A DNA stretch of 64,000 nucleotides, taken from positions 682,001 through 746,000 of the forward strand of contig OZ253960.1 in assembly GCA_965267435.1 (NCBI GenBank), written 5' to 3'. The notes below the pieces were generated by a model that saw only the letters and a program-made list of their open reading frames with translations, was not told the origin of the DNA and made no database searches. Below are positions 1 to 8,728 of the stretch, piece by piece. The number at the start of each line of letters is the position of its first letter. Position 1 is the first letter of the stretch. This stretch comes from JAWPMT01 sp965267435. GTDB lineage: Bacteria > Bacteroidota > Bacteroidia > Cytophagales > Cyclobacteriaceae. Both the position numbers and the translations under genes were made by a program.

Positions 1-985
1 CAATGTCAACCTCCCTCGTTTGAATAATGAGTTCGTAAGTTCCCTCAGATCCTTGAACAAAATTGACACTAGGTGAATCATCATCAAAGGGATCCAATGG
101 AATGAACGCGGGCCAACCGCCAATACAAATTATGTAAGTACCATCGACTGGCGCCAAGTAGCTGATATAGCTATCGAAACTGACTGTGAAGTTCTCATCG
201 TCATTGAAGGCCACCAAAGTGCCATCTTCGAAGAAGATAGCGGCTGAAGGATCAAGATTGCCAAAGGGTAGTGGCGTATTCAAGTCCACTTCGATTACAG
301 TATTGGCGCTCACTTCCACCGAATACATATCAAAATCCGACTTGTTTCCGGAAAAGATGTCGGGGCTGAATGGCTCTGTTCCGATACTCGCATTGTAAAC
401 GACTCCTTCATTGGGTCCTGTGATCCCGGTGACATTGGCTTTGGGAATGATTCGGTCGTCATCATTGGCGATTTTGGGCACAAGAGTGATGTTCTCATCA
501 GGATTATCAAGTTCACCGGAGATGGTGACTTCACTAGGATGACCGGGATTGGTTCCAAATTGATTCACCTTCTGTGCGGACTTTTGCGAGTCGTTGGCTC
601 CACTGCCACTTTCTCGTTCAGATATGGTCTTTGCAGCTTTTCCCTTGGGGCCTTTCTTTTTGCCACTGTTCTGCTTGGCCACGGCCTCTGCCGCTTGGCG
701 CTGCATGTAGTTTTGCCATGCACGGTAGTTGGCATTCATACTCGGTGTCAGGGTGCTTAGCATTGGGTTGGGAGTCTCCGGAATCTTATTCGGGGAAATG
801 TCCTGCGCAGAGTGCTTATTGAGAAGCTGGTCGAAATCAGGATCTATCGCTTGCGGCTTGCTTTGCGCCTGCGCGATGAGACAACCCAGAAATAGGTAAA
901 AGATAGGGAAAAGGTGATAAGCACCTGTTTTTTGCCTTGAACGCGGGCTATTGCGCCTGCGGACAGCAGTTAGGTGAGTTTTCAT
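1..985 (-). CDS. Secreted protein with PPC-like beta domain, 3'-truncated by window edge
   Basis: The frame is open from an ATG at 985 down to base 1, so about 328 residues are visible and the C-terminus lies outside the window. The protein starts with a basic stretch and a hydrophobic run ending near LIAQAQ, a probable signal peptide. A Lys/Ala-rich low-complexity linker follows at residues 95-125, including KKKGPKGKAAK. The last 110 residues, with SDFDMYSVEVSANTVIEVDL and APVDGTYIICIGG, read like a bacterial pre-peptidase C-terminal (PPC) beta-sandwich, a domain often found beside secreted enzymes or T9SS signals. No catalytic domain is visible, so its function is unknown. It lies downstream of, and on the same strand as, the FtsX permease, but a terminator separates them. 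Confidence 0.75.
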   Translation of the reverse strand, partial: MKTHLTAVRRRNSPRSRQKTGAYHLFPIFYLFLGCLIAQAQSKPQAIDPDFDQLLNKHSAQDISPNKIPETPNPMLSTLTPSMNANYRAWQNYMQRQAAEAVAKQNSGKKKGPKGKAAKTISERESGSGANDSQKSAQKVNQFGTNPGHPSEVTISGELDNPDENITLVPKIANDDDRIIPKANVTGITGPNEGVVYNASIGTEPFSPDIFSGNKSDFDMYSVEVSANTVIEVDLNTPLPFGNLDPSAAIFFEDGTLVAFNDDENFTVSFDSYISYLAPVDGTYIICIGGWPAFIPLDPFDDDSPSVNFVQGSEGTYELIIQTREVDI

Positions 986-1055
986 AAGTAGTATGGTTAG
1001 GTTACGTTATGAGTAAGCTACCAAAAGCTGTTGATGATTCCTATCATTCCCGTCA

Positions 1056-1068
1056 TTTGTGACACAAA
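1056..1068. promoter_or_regulatory. Perfect 13-bp palindrome TTTGTG-A-CACAAA
   Basis: TTTGTG (1056-1061) and CACAAA (1063-1068) form a perfect dyad about 70 bp upstream of the ATG of the partial secreted gene. The dyad touches the left arm of the terminator that ends the permease gene. It resembles a Crp-family half-site pair but no binding protein can be assigned. Confidence 0.3.
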
Positions 1069-1099
1069 AAAAGGGAGTCACAATACTGGACTCCCTTTT
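1069..1099 (-). terminator. Intrinsic terminator after the FtsX-type permease
   Basis: AAAAGGGAGTC (1069-1079) pairs perfectly with GACTCCCTTTT (1089-1099) around a 9-nt loop. Read on the minus strand, it ends in a T-rich tract 25 bp after the permease stop codon. Confidence 0.85.
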
Positions 1100-1123
1100 C
1101 CGCTTTTCGGTCAAAAAAAACGT

Positions 1124-3772
1124 CTATTCACTATGAAGGTTATTGACTGGATTCTCCCTGGCAATCCTGTAGCTCACTGAACCGACAGTGAGTCCAGCAA
1201 ATATCAGGATGAGTAGGGCAGGGGCGAGGTATACAAACCAGGGGATGGTCGTGGCATATTCAAAATCAGCCAGCCAACTGGACATTAGCCAGTAGCCAAC
1301 GGGCAGGGCTATCACAAGTGCCACGAGCAGCCATCTCATGTAGCTCGAGATTTGCTTTTCTATCAAATGCTCGACAGAAGCGCCCAAGACCTTGCGGACA
1401 CCGATCTCTTTCTTTCGCTGATCCCCACTATAAGCGGCCAGCCCAAAGAGTCCGAGGCAGGCGATGAAGATAGCCAGCACGGCAAAAACCGTGGACAGCT
1501 TGCTGAGCTTTTGTTCAGCGGTGAATCGGGCTGCGAACTGCTGGTCCATAAATTCGAAGTGGAAAGGGGAGGTGTTATTGAATTCGGCCCATTTTTGCTC
1601 GACAAAAGCCAAGACCTCCTGGGTTCGGCCCGCGTCAAATCGCAAACTCACAATGTTAGTAGGCTTGGTATAGAAGAGTGCCACGGGCTCGATTGATCGT
1701 TTGAAATTATCGAAATGGAAGTCTTTGACCACACCTACCACTTTGAATTCAGTCATCCCGAAGATGGGGAATTGATGGATGGTCTTTAGTGATCGCCCTA
1801 CCGCACTGTCCAGTGGAAATCCAAAGCGAGAAACAGCACTTTCGTTGAGTATCACGCCAGCAGAATCGGAGGCCAGCAAGGGGTCGAAGTTGCGGCCCAT
1901 GACCAATTCCATTTCCAGCGTGGGAATATAGTATTCATCCACTCCCCACAGTTGCATGGCCACTGCTCCTTCCATGTCTGTACTTTCCTTTGGTAGCAAC
2001 GGAGAGTCTGACCGGCTCTGATTGGAAGGCAACGACCTGGTCAGCGTCGCCTTCTGAATGGCAGGATGTGTCAGTAGCTCATTACGAAATGACTCCGCCT
2101 TTTCGCCCAGAAGGAAAACGTCGTCGACAATCAGTACTTGATCCTGGTTGAAACCTAGATCCTTATTTTGTGTGTAGGCCAACTGGCGATGAATGACGAT
2201 GGTGCCAAATATGAGTACCACCGAAGCGATAAATTGAACAGTCACCAGCACGTTGCGCAGGGTGCCTCCTTTAATTCCACGACTCAATTCCCCTTTTAAT
2301 ACTTTCAGGGGAGAGAAGCCGGCCAGAAAGAAAGCCGGGTAGATTCCAGCTAGAAGACCTACAATAATGGTTGAAAAGATCACTGCCGGAAAGAGATTCA
2401 GCTCACCGAAAAGGGGGTTGCTGATGGATTTGCCAGTGAGTTCGTTGAGTGTTGGCAGGCCCAGATGCAAGAGACCAATGGCCAAAGCTAACGCAAGCAC
2501 GCTGTTCAGTACTGACTCTGATAGGAACTGATTGATCAGTAGGAATTTTGGACTGCCAACAACCTTCTTGATACCCACTTCTTTCGCCCGTGCGGAAGAG
2601 CGCGCAGTAGAGAGATTCATGAAGTTGATTGCTGCGATGATCAGCACAAAGAGGCCTGCGGCGCCGAAAATGACAATGTATTGCATGTTACCATTCTGCC
2701 TGATTTCATATTGGAGGTCTGAATGCAGGTGAATACTGCTGACCGGCTGCAAATAATAGTTCACAAATGAACCTGATTCTGTGAATTCTTCCCAGGATGC
2801 CCCGGCCATTGACTGGATCTGCGGTCCGAAATACTTTTCATAGACACTACTGAATGATTCGGACACTGCCTCATAGTTATCGGGGCTATCTAATAGAAAA
2901 TAGGTGCGATAGTTATTGGAGAGCCATATATTGGCACCGGGATCATTGTAGCTCTCCATGGAGAGTAGCATGGTGAAATCAAAGTGCGTATTTTCAGGAA
3001 TGTCCGCGTAGACCGCTTTCACCGCGTAGGGTGTGCCCTCGTGATCGAAGCGCTTACCTATGGGATCAGAATTACCAAAGAGTCGCTTCGCCGAAGAGGC
3101 AGAGATCATGGCTCCGGCTGGGTCGGCCAAGGCACCTTCGAATGCGCCATACAACAACTCGAAATCGAAAATTTCCAGCACCTCCGGGTCGGCATAGGCC
3201 ACATGCGTCTCCTGGTAGAACCTCTCACCCACCTGCACAAGCCTACCTCCCAGGTTGCGAAACCTTCCGGCCTTCACAATTCTCGGAAAGTCTTCGAGGA
3301 AGGAAAAGGCCATGGGTTCCGGACTGACCGACATATTGAAGTGATTGTCTTGAAACTTGAGTTCACCGACCGCACGAAAGATGCGGTCGCTTTTTGACCA
3401 GTGTCGGTCATAACTTAGTTCATGCTTGATATAGGTTCCAATCAGCATGCAGACGGCCAATCCTAAGGCGAGCCCCAGGATATTGATGAAGGCGTAAAAC
3501 TTGTTGTTCATCAAGCTTCGGAACGCCACTACAAAATTCAATCGAATCATGGATAGAGTATTAGAGTTTTTGACAATAGGTTTTAATGCGAAAGGTCTTA
3601 GAAACTGGAGGGTGTGGTACCAGTATTTGAATCCCACCCACGGGTCCTGTGCACGGAGGAGCTGCGCATAGTACTGGTGTAGATCTCCCTGAATCTCTTC
3701 CTGGAGTTCTTCCCGGCACAGCCATTCCAATAAGCGATCTGCACCCTTGGGCGGATGCTTCAGCAGCTCCAT
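1124..3772 (-). CDS. FtsX/MacB-type ABC transporter permease with N-terminal prefix domain
   Basis: This 882-residue inner-membrane protein belongs to the large FtsX/MacB permease family that Bacteroidota encode next to PadR regulators. Residues 1-70 form a soluble permease-prefix domain (EWLCREELQEEIQGDLHQYY). A transmembrane helix follows near 90-115, then a MacB-like periplasmic domain. Next come an FtsX transmembrane block near 370-490, a second anchor and periplasmic domain (about 505-750), and a C-terminal FtsX block (about 765-870), giving the usual duplicated layout. No ATPase is encoded alongside, so it must use a subunit encoded elsewhere. The gene starts 13 bp inside the upstream padR-like gene, which implies translational coupling and shared control. 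The substrate is unknown; export of a lipid, peptide or drug is the usual guess. Confidence 0.88.
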   Translation of the reverse strand: MELLKHPPKGADRLLEWLCREELQEEIQGDLHQYYAQLLRAQDPWVGFKYWYHTLQFLRPFALKPIVKNSNTLSMIRLNFVVAFRSLMNNKFYAFINILGLALGLAVCMLIGTYIKHELSYDRHWSKSDRIFRAVGELKFQDNHFNMSVSPEPMAFSFLEDFPRIVKAGRFRNLGGRLVQVGERFYQETHVAYADPEVLEIFDFELLYGAFEGALADPAGAMISASSAKRLFGNSDPIGKRFDHEGTPYAVKAVYADIPENTHFDFTMLLSMESYNDPGANIWLSNNYRTYFLLDSPDNYEAVSESFSSVYEKYFGPQIQSMAGASWEEFTESGSFVNYYLQPVSSIHLHSDLQYEIRQNGNMQYIVIFGAAGLFVLIIAAINFMNLSTARSSARAKEVGIKKVVGSPKFLLINQFLSESVLNSVLALALAIGLLHLGLPTLNELTGKSISNPLFGELNLFPAVIFSTIIVGLLAGIYPAFFLAGFSPLKVLKGELSRGIKGGTLRNVLVTVQFIASVVLIFGTIVIHRQLAYTQNKDLGFNQDQVLIVDDVFLLGEKAESFRNELLTHPAIQKATLTRSLPSNQSRSDSPLLPKESTDMEGAVAMQLWGVDEYYIPTLEMELVMGRNFDPLLASDSAGVILNESAVSRFGFPLDSAVGRSLKTIHQFPIFGMTEFKVVGVVKDFHFDNFKRSIEPVALFYTKPTNIVSLRFDAGRTQEVLAFVEQKWAEFNNTSPFHFEFMDQQFAARFTAEQKLSKLSTVFAVLAIFIACLGLFGLAAYSGDQRKKEIGVRKVLGASVEHLIEKQISSYMRWLLVALVIALPVGYWLMSSWLADFEYATTIPWFVYLAPALLILIFAGLTVGSVSYRIARENPVNNLHSE

Positions 3773-4119
3773 ACCAGCCCCTGCAATTTCAGTCCTCTCC
3801 AGTGCAGTTCAGGGATGCTGTTCCAGAGAGTATTGCGGACTTCGCGACTATGCTCAAGGGCTGATTTCCCTGATGCTGTGACAGAGAATATTCGCTTTCG
3901 GCGACCGCCCCTGTCCCCAGTGGCATCGCCCATCTTTGAATCCACAAATCCCTTTTTCTCCAGCCGGTTGAGGGCGCTATGCACGGCACCGATGGCGGCA
4001 GCCCGTCCCGTTTGCTCTGTGACTGCCTCGCGGATAGCCAACCCATAGGCATCATCGCCTAGCAGTGCCACAAGCAGGAGGACAATCTCTTCAAATTCTC
4101 CAAGGTAAGATCCTTTCAT
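3760..4119 (-). CDS. PadR-family transcriptional regulator
   Basis: This 119-residue winged-helix protein starts with MKGSYLGEFEEIVLLLVALL, the typical PadR beginning. The motifs AYGLAIREAV and GAVHSALNRLEKKGFV form the helix-turn-helix, and RRKRIFSVTASGKSAL forms the wing. PadR proteins are usually ligand-responsive repressors of a neighbouring transporter. Here the gene overlaps the FtsX-type permease by 13 bp, so it almost certainly controls its own operon. Two identical dyad sites lie upstream of the start (4151-4170 and 4197-4216), and a perfect -7 box sits between and against them, which fits autorepression. The inducer is unknown. Confidence 0.9.
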   Translation of the reverse strand: MKGSYLGEFEEIVLLLVALLGDDAYGLAIREAVTEQTGRAAAIGAVHSALNRLEKKGFVDSKMGDATGDRGGRRKRIFSVTASGKSALEHSREVRNTLWNSIPELHWRGLKLQGLVWSC

Positions 4120-4149
4120 TCTCTTTCGTTAAACAGTTCCTGAATTCAG

Positions 4150-4217
4150 AGTTCTTCGCATTTGTAGAACAAATATACGGAGGTAGTGAGCAATATGTTC
4201 TACAAAAGTGAAGAACT
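4150..4217. promoter_or_regulatory. Twin dyad operator, probable PadR binding sites
   Basis: Two copies of GTTCT-N10-AGAAC lie at 4151-4170 and 4197-4216, centres 46 bp apart. Together they form one larger inverted repeat from 4150 to 4217 in which 20 of the 22 positions in each arm pair, including perfect TTTGTAGAACA / TGTTCTACAAA blocks. The pair sits between the padR-like gene and the divergent ArsC-like gene. The link to the PadR protein is inferred from position. Confidence 0.65.
4170..4177 (-). promoter_or_regulatory. -7 box of the padR-permease promoter
   Basis: Read on the minus strand, 4177-4170 is TATATTTG, a perfect Bacteroidota -7 element (TAnnTTTG). It abuts one GTTCT-N10-AGAAC site and lies between the two, so a bound repressor would block it. 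No good -33 TTTG is seen at the usual spacing. Confidence 0.5.
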
Positions 4218-4317
4218 TATCTTCTGGATGGCAATTATTTATTGATTCCAGGTGTTTGCATAGGAGGGCGAGCCAAAAGGTTTTAGCAGTAGTTTAGAAG
4301 CTGTGATGTGCCCGTAC

Positions 4318-4325
4318 TAAATTTG
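4318..4325 (+). promoter_or_regulatory. -7 box directly before the ArsC-like gene
   Basis: TAAATTTG matches TAnnTTTG exactly, and a TTTA at 4293-4296 sits 21 nt upstream as a possible -33 element. The box ends only 7 nt before the ATG at 4333, so the transcript would have almost no 5' leader. Confidence 0.5.
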
Positions 4326-4332
4326 CTTGACC

Positions 4333-4698
4333 ATGAAAAAAGTCTACTACTTAAGCACCTGCAATACATGCAAGAAGATCATGTCCAGCCTGGGAGAGGC
4401 CCTGGATGATTTTGAGCAGCAAGACATCAAGCACGAGGCCATCACGGCGAGTCAATTGGAAGAAATGAAAGCGCGTGCCGGTTCATATGAGAGCCTGTTC
4501 ACGAGAAGGTCGATGAAGTACCGGGCACTGGGACTCGCGGACAAGGAATTGGGAGAGGAGGACTTTCGTCAATTGATCCTGGATGAGTATACTTTTTTGA
4601 AGCGGCCGGTATTCGTTGTCGGGGATGAGGTCTTCATAGGCAATGCCAAAAAGACGGTGGAGGACCTGCAATCCAAACTAGCGGCTGAATCAGCCTAA
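4333..4698 (+). CDS. ArsC/Spx-family thioredoxin-fold protein
   Basis: This 121-residue protein starts with a thioredoxin-like beta strand and a CNTC motif (Cys10, Cys13). It carries RRSMKYRALGL in the middle and ends with FLKRPVFVVGDEVFIGNAKK, the cis-proline strand typical of the ArsC/Spx/YffB family. Members reduce arsenate or act as redox or RNA-polymerase-binding proteins. The CxxC pattern is closer to Spx or Spx-like reductases than to classical glutaredoxin-linked ArsC, and the exact role cannot be told from sequence. I chose the ATG at 4333; the frame also has a TTG two codons upstream, inside the region just after the -7 box. The amidase gene starts 4 bp after its stop. Confidence 0.8.
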   Translation: MKKVYYLSTCNTCKKIMSSLGEALDDFEQQDIKHEAITASQLEEMKARAGSYESLFTRRSMKYRALGLADKELGEEDFRQLILDEYTFLKRPVFVVGDEVFIGNAKKTVEDLQSKLAAESA

Positions 4699-4702
4699 GC
4701 GT

Positions 4703-5272
4703 ATGTTGATCACACGACAGCTGGAAGGCCCATGGCGAGGAAAACCCATGGCCGGTCCCCCCAAGGGGATCATCATCCACGCCATGGGGGAGTTTGTCAA
4801 TCACCAATATGCACCGGACTTCCTCAAATCGGTTGGCCTAAGTGTGCATGCTTTCATAGCGGTAGATGGCAAGGTATTGCTTGCTTCCGAGCCCAACCGC
4901 ATAGCGTTTCATGCGGGTAAGAGTGCATTGGATACCATGGATGACTTGAATGACTCTTTCTTAGGCATCGAACTACTGGTGGAAGGTCATCACAACATGG
5001 CTACATTCAAGAAGGCGATCAGTCAGAATAATACGTACAAAGAGGCGCAATACGAGGCGGTCGCAGGGCTCTGTGCGGAGTGGGTTCGTGAGTTCGCCAT
5101 TGATCGCCAGTACATTGTGGGCCATTCCGATGTCTCTGGCCCCGCAATCAGAAGAGACCCGAAGGTCGATCCCGGTCCCGCTTTTGACTGGTCAAGGTTC
5201 CATACGCTGGTAGATGACTTCCTGGTCAATCCGCCCGTCGCGACAACCCCAGACGGAGATGAAGAAGAGTAA
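4703..5272 (+). CDS. N-acetylmuramoyl-L-alanine amidase, AmpD/Amidase_2 type
   Basis: This 189-residue protein has the Amidase_2 (PGRP-like) zinc-hydrolase pattern: GIIIHAMGEFV with His26, a FHAG motif (His70), FLGIELLVEG, VGHSDVSG (His141) and KVDPGPAFDW (Asp156). The family cleaves the bond between N-acetylmuramic acid and L-alanine in peptidoglycan or in recycled anhydro-muropeptides. No signal peptide is visible, which favours a cytoplasmic recycling role like AmpD, though export by other means cannot be excluded. The C-terminus is a short acidic tail (PDGDEEE). The gene lies 4 bp after the ArsC-like gene, and its last 14 bp overlap the next gene, so the three are probably co-transcribed. 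Confidence 0.87.
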   Translation: MLITRQLEGPWRGKPMAGPPKGIIIHAMGEFVNHQYAPDFLKSVGLSVHAFIAVDGKVLLASEPNRIAFHAGKSALDTMDDLNDSFLGIELLVEGHHNMATFKKAISQNNTYKEAQYEAVAGLCAEWVREFAIDRQYIVGHSDVSGPAIRRDPKVDPGPAFDWSRFHTLVDDFLVNPPVATTPDGDEEE

Positions 5273-5996
5273 ACTAACAGTGTTGGGTTGTGGAGACGCC
5301 TTTGCTTCCGGAGGCCGATTCTGCACGTCTTTCCTGATAGATATCGGCAATGGTCTTGCCCTTCTGGATTGCGGGGCGAGTACACTCATTCGCCTGAAAC
5401 AATTGGAGATCAGCCCTGCGGACATTCATACGGTTGTGGTGACACATTTCCACGGAGACCATTATGGAGGTCTGCCATTTCTGTTCCTGTCCCTCCGCTA
5501 TGAGTTGGATAAGCGCAACTCACTTACCGTCGTCGGTCCTCCGGGCATTCGAGACAAGGCCTACCAATTGCAGGAGGCGCTCTACCCTGGTACTACGGAG
5601 GTGATTGATGACTTAGGTGTCCGCTTTGTTGAGTTTGGCGAGCAATGGACAGTTCTCAGTGATTTTGCCGTACAGGCTTTTCCAGTCACACACTCTCCAC
5701 CGTCCAATCCTCATGGCGTCCGCTTGCGGTGGAGGGAGCATGTCTTGGCTTTTTCCGGCGACACAGAATGGGATGATAACCTTATCGAGATTGCCAGGGA
5801 TTCGGAGGTCATGATTTGTGAGTGCAACTTCTGCAAAGAGCCAGGACCAGGACACCTGGACTATCTCACACTTAGCGAGAAAGCGCCCCTGCTGAACACG
5901 CGCCGTCTCCTTATCAGCCACATGGGGCCAGCAATGTTGGCATCCGAAGCTGATTTCGAGAAGCTACACGACGGGATGGAAATCGAATTGTGGTAG
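5259..5996 (+). CDS. MBL-fold metallo-hydrolase (RNase Z/phosphodiesterase-like)
   Basis: This 245-residue protein has a metallo-beta-lactamase fold. The metal motif is THFHGDHYGG (His63, His65, Asp67, His68), followed by FPVTHSPPS, FSGDTEWDDN and LLISHMGP, which supply the later His/Asp ligands. The opening KLTVLGCGDAFASGGRFCTS is typical of the RNase Z-like branch that acts on phosphodiesters, but it lacks a clear RNase Z exosite arm and is short. A nuclease or cyclic-nucleotide phosphodiesterase-like activity is therefore only suggested. I start it at the ATG at 5259, preceded by GACGGAG, because the homology begins there; it overlaps the amidase end by 14 bp. Confidence 0.82.
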   Translation: MKKSKLTVLGCGDAFASGGRFCTSFLIDIGNGLALLDCGASTLIRLKQLEISPADIHTVVVTHFHGDHYGGLPFLFLSLRYELDKRNSLTVVGPPGIRDKAYQLQEALYPGTTEVIDDLGVRFVEFGEQWTVLSDFAVQAFPVTHSPPSNPHGVRLRWREHVLAFSGDTEWDDNLIEIARDSEVMICECNFCKEPGPGHLDYLTLSEKAPLLNTRRLLISHMGPAMLASEADFEKLHDGMEIELW

Positions 5997-6102
5997 CCAG
6001 TACCTCGATGTCTTCAGGTTGCGTCTTGATTGACCCTTTATGAGGGGGTAGCAAGCTTTGTCTGAAATCTGCTATTTTACCAGTTCGCAAGTCAGTTGAA
6101 AA

Positions 6103-7197
6103 TTGGGACAAAGATTTTCCCGCTACATTCTTCCAGGCATCTTTCTTCAATCGGTTTTGATTGGCGGAGGGTTCGCCACAGGCCGTGAGATCGTTGAGTA
6201 CGGTGCCAAATTTGGTAAGGTAGGATGGGTCTCGGGACTGGGTATCTGGCTCGGTTTCACCCTTATTGCCATCCTCTCTTTCAACCTCGTACGCATGTTT
6301 CGGGCGTACAACTACAAGGCACTCATGCGGAGGCTCGTGGGTCGTGGGTGGATACTCTATGACATCTTCTACTTGATTGGCGCATTGCTCATCATAGCGG
6401 TAATGGCCTCGGCGACGGGAGAGATCCTCAACCAGACATTGGGCGTCAACTATTGGATCGGAGTGGTTCTGATGACGCTGCTGGTGTCGGCCCTCAATTA
6501 CCTGGGCGACCGGTTCATCACGCGGTTCAAGACCATCGGAACAATCCTCCTGATCGCTGCATATACGGCCTTTGCGGTACTCGTGTTAACGGACAGGTTC
6601 CCGGAGGTCGTCAGTACTTTTTCACAGTCTGCGACAACATCGGAAAGTGGAATTTTTCTTCTTTGGACCGGTATCCTTTATGTGGGTTACAACCTGGCGG
6701 TATTTCCAGCCAGCTTCTTCCTGATTGAAAATCACCGCAGTAGGAAAGACGCCATCATAGCGGGTCTCGCCGCGGGAGCGTTGATGTTCTTCCCGTGGTT
6801 GCTAACCTTTTTCTGCCTCATGGGATATGCAGGACAAGAAGCAGTCATGGGCGCTTCAGTCCCCTGGCTGATCATGCTTCAGCCCTACGGACACTTGATC
6901 GTGGTACTCTTCGGCATTGTCATCGGTTGGACCCTGGTGGAGACGGCCACGGGAATGATCCATGCGTTTATCCATCGGCTGGAGGCAGATGTTATCAATA
7001 TCAAGAACAGGGCGTTGACCTCCATGGAAAAGGGAGTGATCACCACAGGTATTGTCACGATCGCCATATTCCTGGCCCAGTTTGGTATCATCGATTTGAT
7101 TGCCACCGGTTACCGATACCTGGCCTACGGTATGATTGCGGTGTATGCTCTGCCGGTGTTGATAGGAGGAGTTCATTATTGGTTGAAGAAAGACTGA
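6103..7197 (+). CDS. YkvI-like membrane transporter
   Basis: This 364-residue protein has about ten hydrophobic helices. Its first helix, SVLIGGGFATGREIVEYG, matches the GAGFASGQEI signature of the YkvI branch of the APC/LeuT-fold superfamily. Such proteins are predicted secondary transporters for amino acids or related solutes, but none is well characterised. The only usable start in frame is a TTG at 6103, because the homology begins within 20 residues and the first internal Met is far inside. About 106 bp separate it from the metallo-hydrolase gene with no terminator, so it may still belong to that transcription unit. Confidence 0.78.
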   Translation: MGQRFSRYILPGIFLQSVLIGGGFATGREIVEYGAKFGKVGWVSGLGIWLGFTLIAILSFNLVRMFRAYNYKALMRRLVGRGWILYDIFYLIGALLIIAVMASATGEILNQTLGVNYWIGVVLMTLLVSALNYLGDRFITRFKTIGTILLIAAYTAFAVLVLTDRFPEVVSTFSQSATTSESGIFLLWTGILYVGYNLAVFPASFFLIENHRSRKDAIIAGLAAGALMFFPWLLTFFCLMGYAGQEAVMGASVPWLIMLQPYGHLIVVLFGIVIGWTLVETATGMIHAFIHRLEADVINIKNRALTSMEKGVITTGIVTIAIFLAQFGIIDLIATGYRYLAYGMIAVYALPVLIGGVHYWLKKD

Positions 7198-7263
7198 CCT
7201 ACACCAGCTAAAAATCACTTCAATTTCCCTATTTTCTGCTCTTAACCTGACGTACCCAAGCTA

Positions 7264-8712
7264 ATGAAATTCATGTTGCTAAGATCCGCCACCAAAATCG
7301 CATGGGCCTCTCTTCTGATGCTCTTCACCGTCAATGGCTTTTCCCAGACAGCCGATAAGTCGGCAATCATCGATCAAATCGAAGAGGGCTATGCCACCTA
7401 TGAGAAAATCGCGAAGGAGTTGTGGGAAAATCCTGAACTAGGCTACCTGGAGGAAAATAGTGCCGCTCTCCTGCAGAAGTCGTTGGCCAATGCAGGCTTT
7501 ACCGTTGAAAAGGGACTCGCAGGAATGCCCACCGCATTTACGGCTACCTATGGCTCAGGAACCCCAGTAATTGGCATCCTCGGTGAATATGATGCCCTTC
7601 CAGCGATGTCTCAGTCCGCCGTCGCCCGCAAAGAAGCGCGGGTGCCCGGTGGCCCAGGGCATGCATGCGGCCATCATCTGTTCGGGACAGGATCTTTGGC
7701 GGCGGCTGTTGCCGCAAAAAATTGGCTCGCTTCCAGTGGCAGTTCTGGGACCATTCGATACTATGGTACGCCGGCTGAGGAAGGCGGCTCGGGGAAAGTC
7801 TACATGGTAAGAGCCGGCCTTTTCGATGATGTCGATGCCGTGATTAGCTGGCATGCGGGAGATGCCAACTCTGCGAATCCTAGTACTAATTTGGCCACGA
7901 TATCAGGGAAGTTTCGTTTCTCAGGTATTGCTTCCCATGCTGCCGCCGCTCCTGAAAGGGGGAGGTCGGCCCTCGATGGTGTGGAAGCTATGAACTACAT
8001 GGTCAACATGCTAAGAGAACATACCACGGAGCCCACTCGCATCCATTACGTCATTACAAAAGGGGGAGATGCTCCCAACATTGTTCCAGCTACTGCCGAA
8101 GTATATTACCTGGTGCGTCATGAGGACATCGAAGAGGTCAAGGCGGTTTGGAACCGCGTGATCCAGGCGGCGGAAGGGGCAGCGATGGGAACGGAAACTT
8201 CCATGACCTATGAAATTATCGGTGGCACCTATCCAAGGTTGCCCAATGAAGCCATCGCCACCGTCCTACATCAGAATCTATCATTGGTTGGTGGGGTGGA
8301 CTATACGCCCGAGGAGTTGGCATTTGCCACGGAGATCAGCAAGACATTAAGCAATACCAAGCCATTGGAAAGCGCCAATGCCGTCCAGCCGATGAAGTTC
8401 ACCCACGGCAAGGCCTCTGCCGATACTGGGGATGTCAGCTGGACTGTGCCGATGGCGGCGATGCGATCCGCCACCTGGGTGCCCGGCACTTCTGCGCACA
8501 GCTGGCAGGCGGTAGCGGCAGGTGGGACTTCCATCGGTTATAAAGGCATGATGGTGGCTGCCAAAACTCTGGCACTTACTGCCATTGATCTCTTCGAAGA
8601 CCCGCAGCTGATCACGAAGGCCCGACAGGAATTTGAGGAGCGGCGTGGAGAAGATTTCCGCTATGAAGCGCTACTGGGAGACCGCAAGCCTGCGTTGGAC
8701 TATAGGAAATAA
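7264..8712 (+). CDS. Exported M20-family amidohydrolase (AbgB/carboxypeptidase-like)
   Basis: This 482-residue protein begins with a signal peptide ending near NGFSQTAD. The mature part shows the M20 metallopeptidase pattern: ILGEYDALPAMSQ, GHACGHHLFG (metal-binding His/Cys region), EEGGSGKVYMVRAG, SWHAGD, the dimerisation-domain motif GIASHAAAAPERGRSALDG and a late GTSAHSWQ. It most resembles the p-aminobenzoyl-glutamate hydrolase subunit AbgB group. Its length and export suggest a periplasmic hydrolase of N-acyl or N-aryl amino acids or small peptides. The true substrate is unknown. It is followed by a convergent gene only 16 bp away. Confidence 0.88.
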   Translation: MKFMLLRSATKIAWASLLMLFTVNGFSQTADKSAIIDQIEEGYATYEKIAKELWENPELGYLEENSAALLQKSLANAGFTVEKGLAGMPTAFTATYGSGTPVIGILGEYDALPAMSQSAVARKEARVPGGPGHACGHHLFGTGSLAAAVAAKNWLASSGSSGTIRYYGTPAEEGGSGKVYMVRAGLFDDVDAVISWHAGDANSANPSTNLATISGKFRFSGIASHAAAAPERGRSALDGVEAMNYMVNMLREHTTEPTRIHYVITKGGDAPNIVPATAEVYYLVRHEDIEEVKAVWNRVIQAAEGAAMGTETSMTYEIIGGTYPRLPNEAIATVLHQNLSLVGGVDYTPEELAFATEISKTLSNTKPLESANAVQPMKFTHGKASADTGDVSWTVPMAAMRSATWVPGTSAHSWQAVAAGGTSIGYKGMMVAAKTLALTAIDLFEDPQLITKARQEFEERRGEDFRYEALLGDRKPALDYRK

Positions 8713-8728
8713 TACCGGACGGATCGAT

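Noticed and set aside
1124..4119. PadR and FtsX-type genes as part of a defence or toxin-export island.
   Set aside because: Such pairs are common, ordinary transporter-regulator units in Bacteroidota, and no defence gene is nearby.
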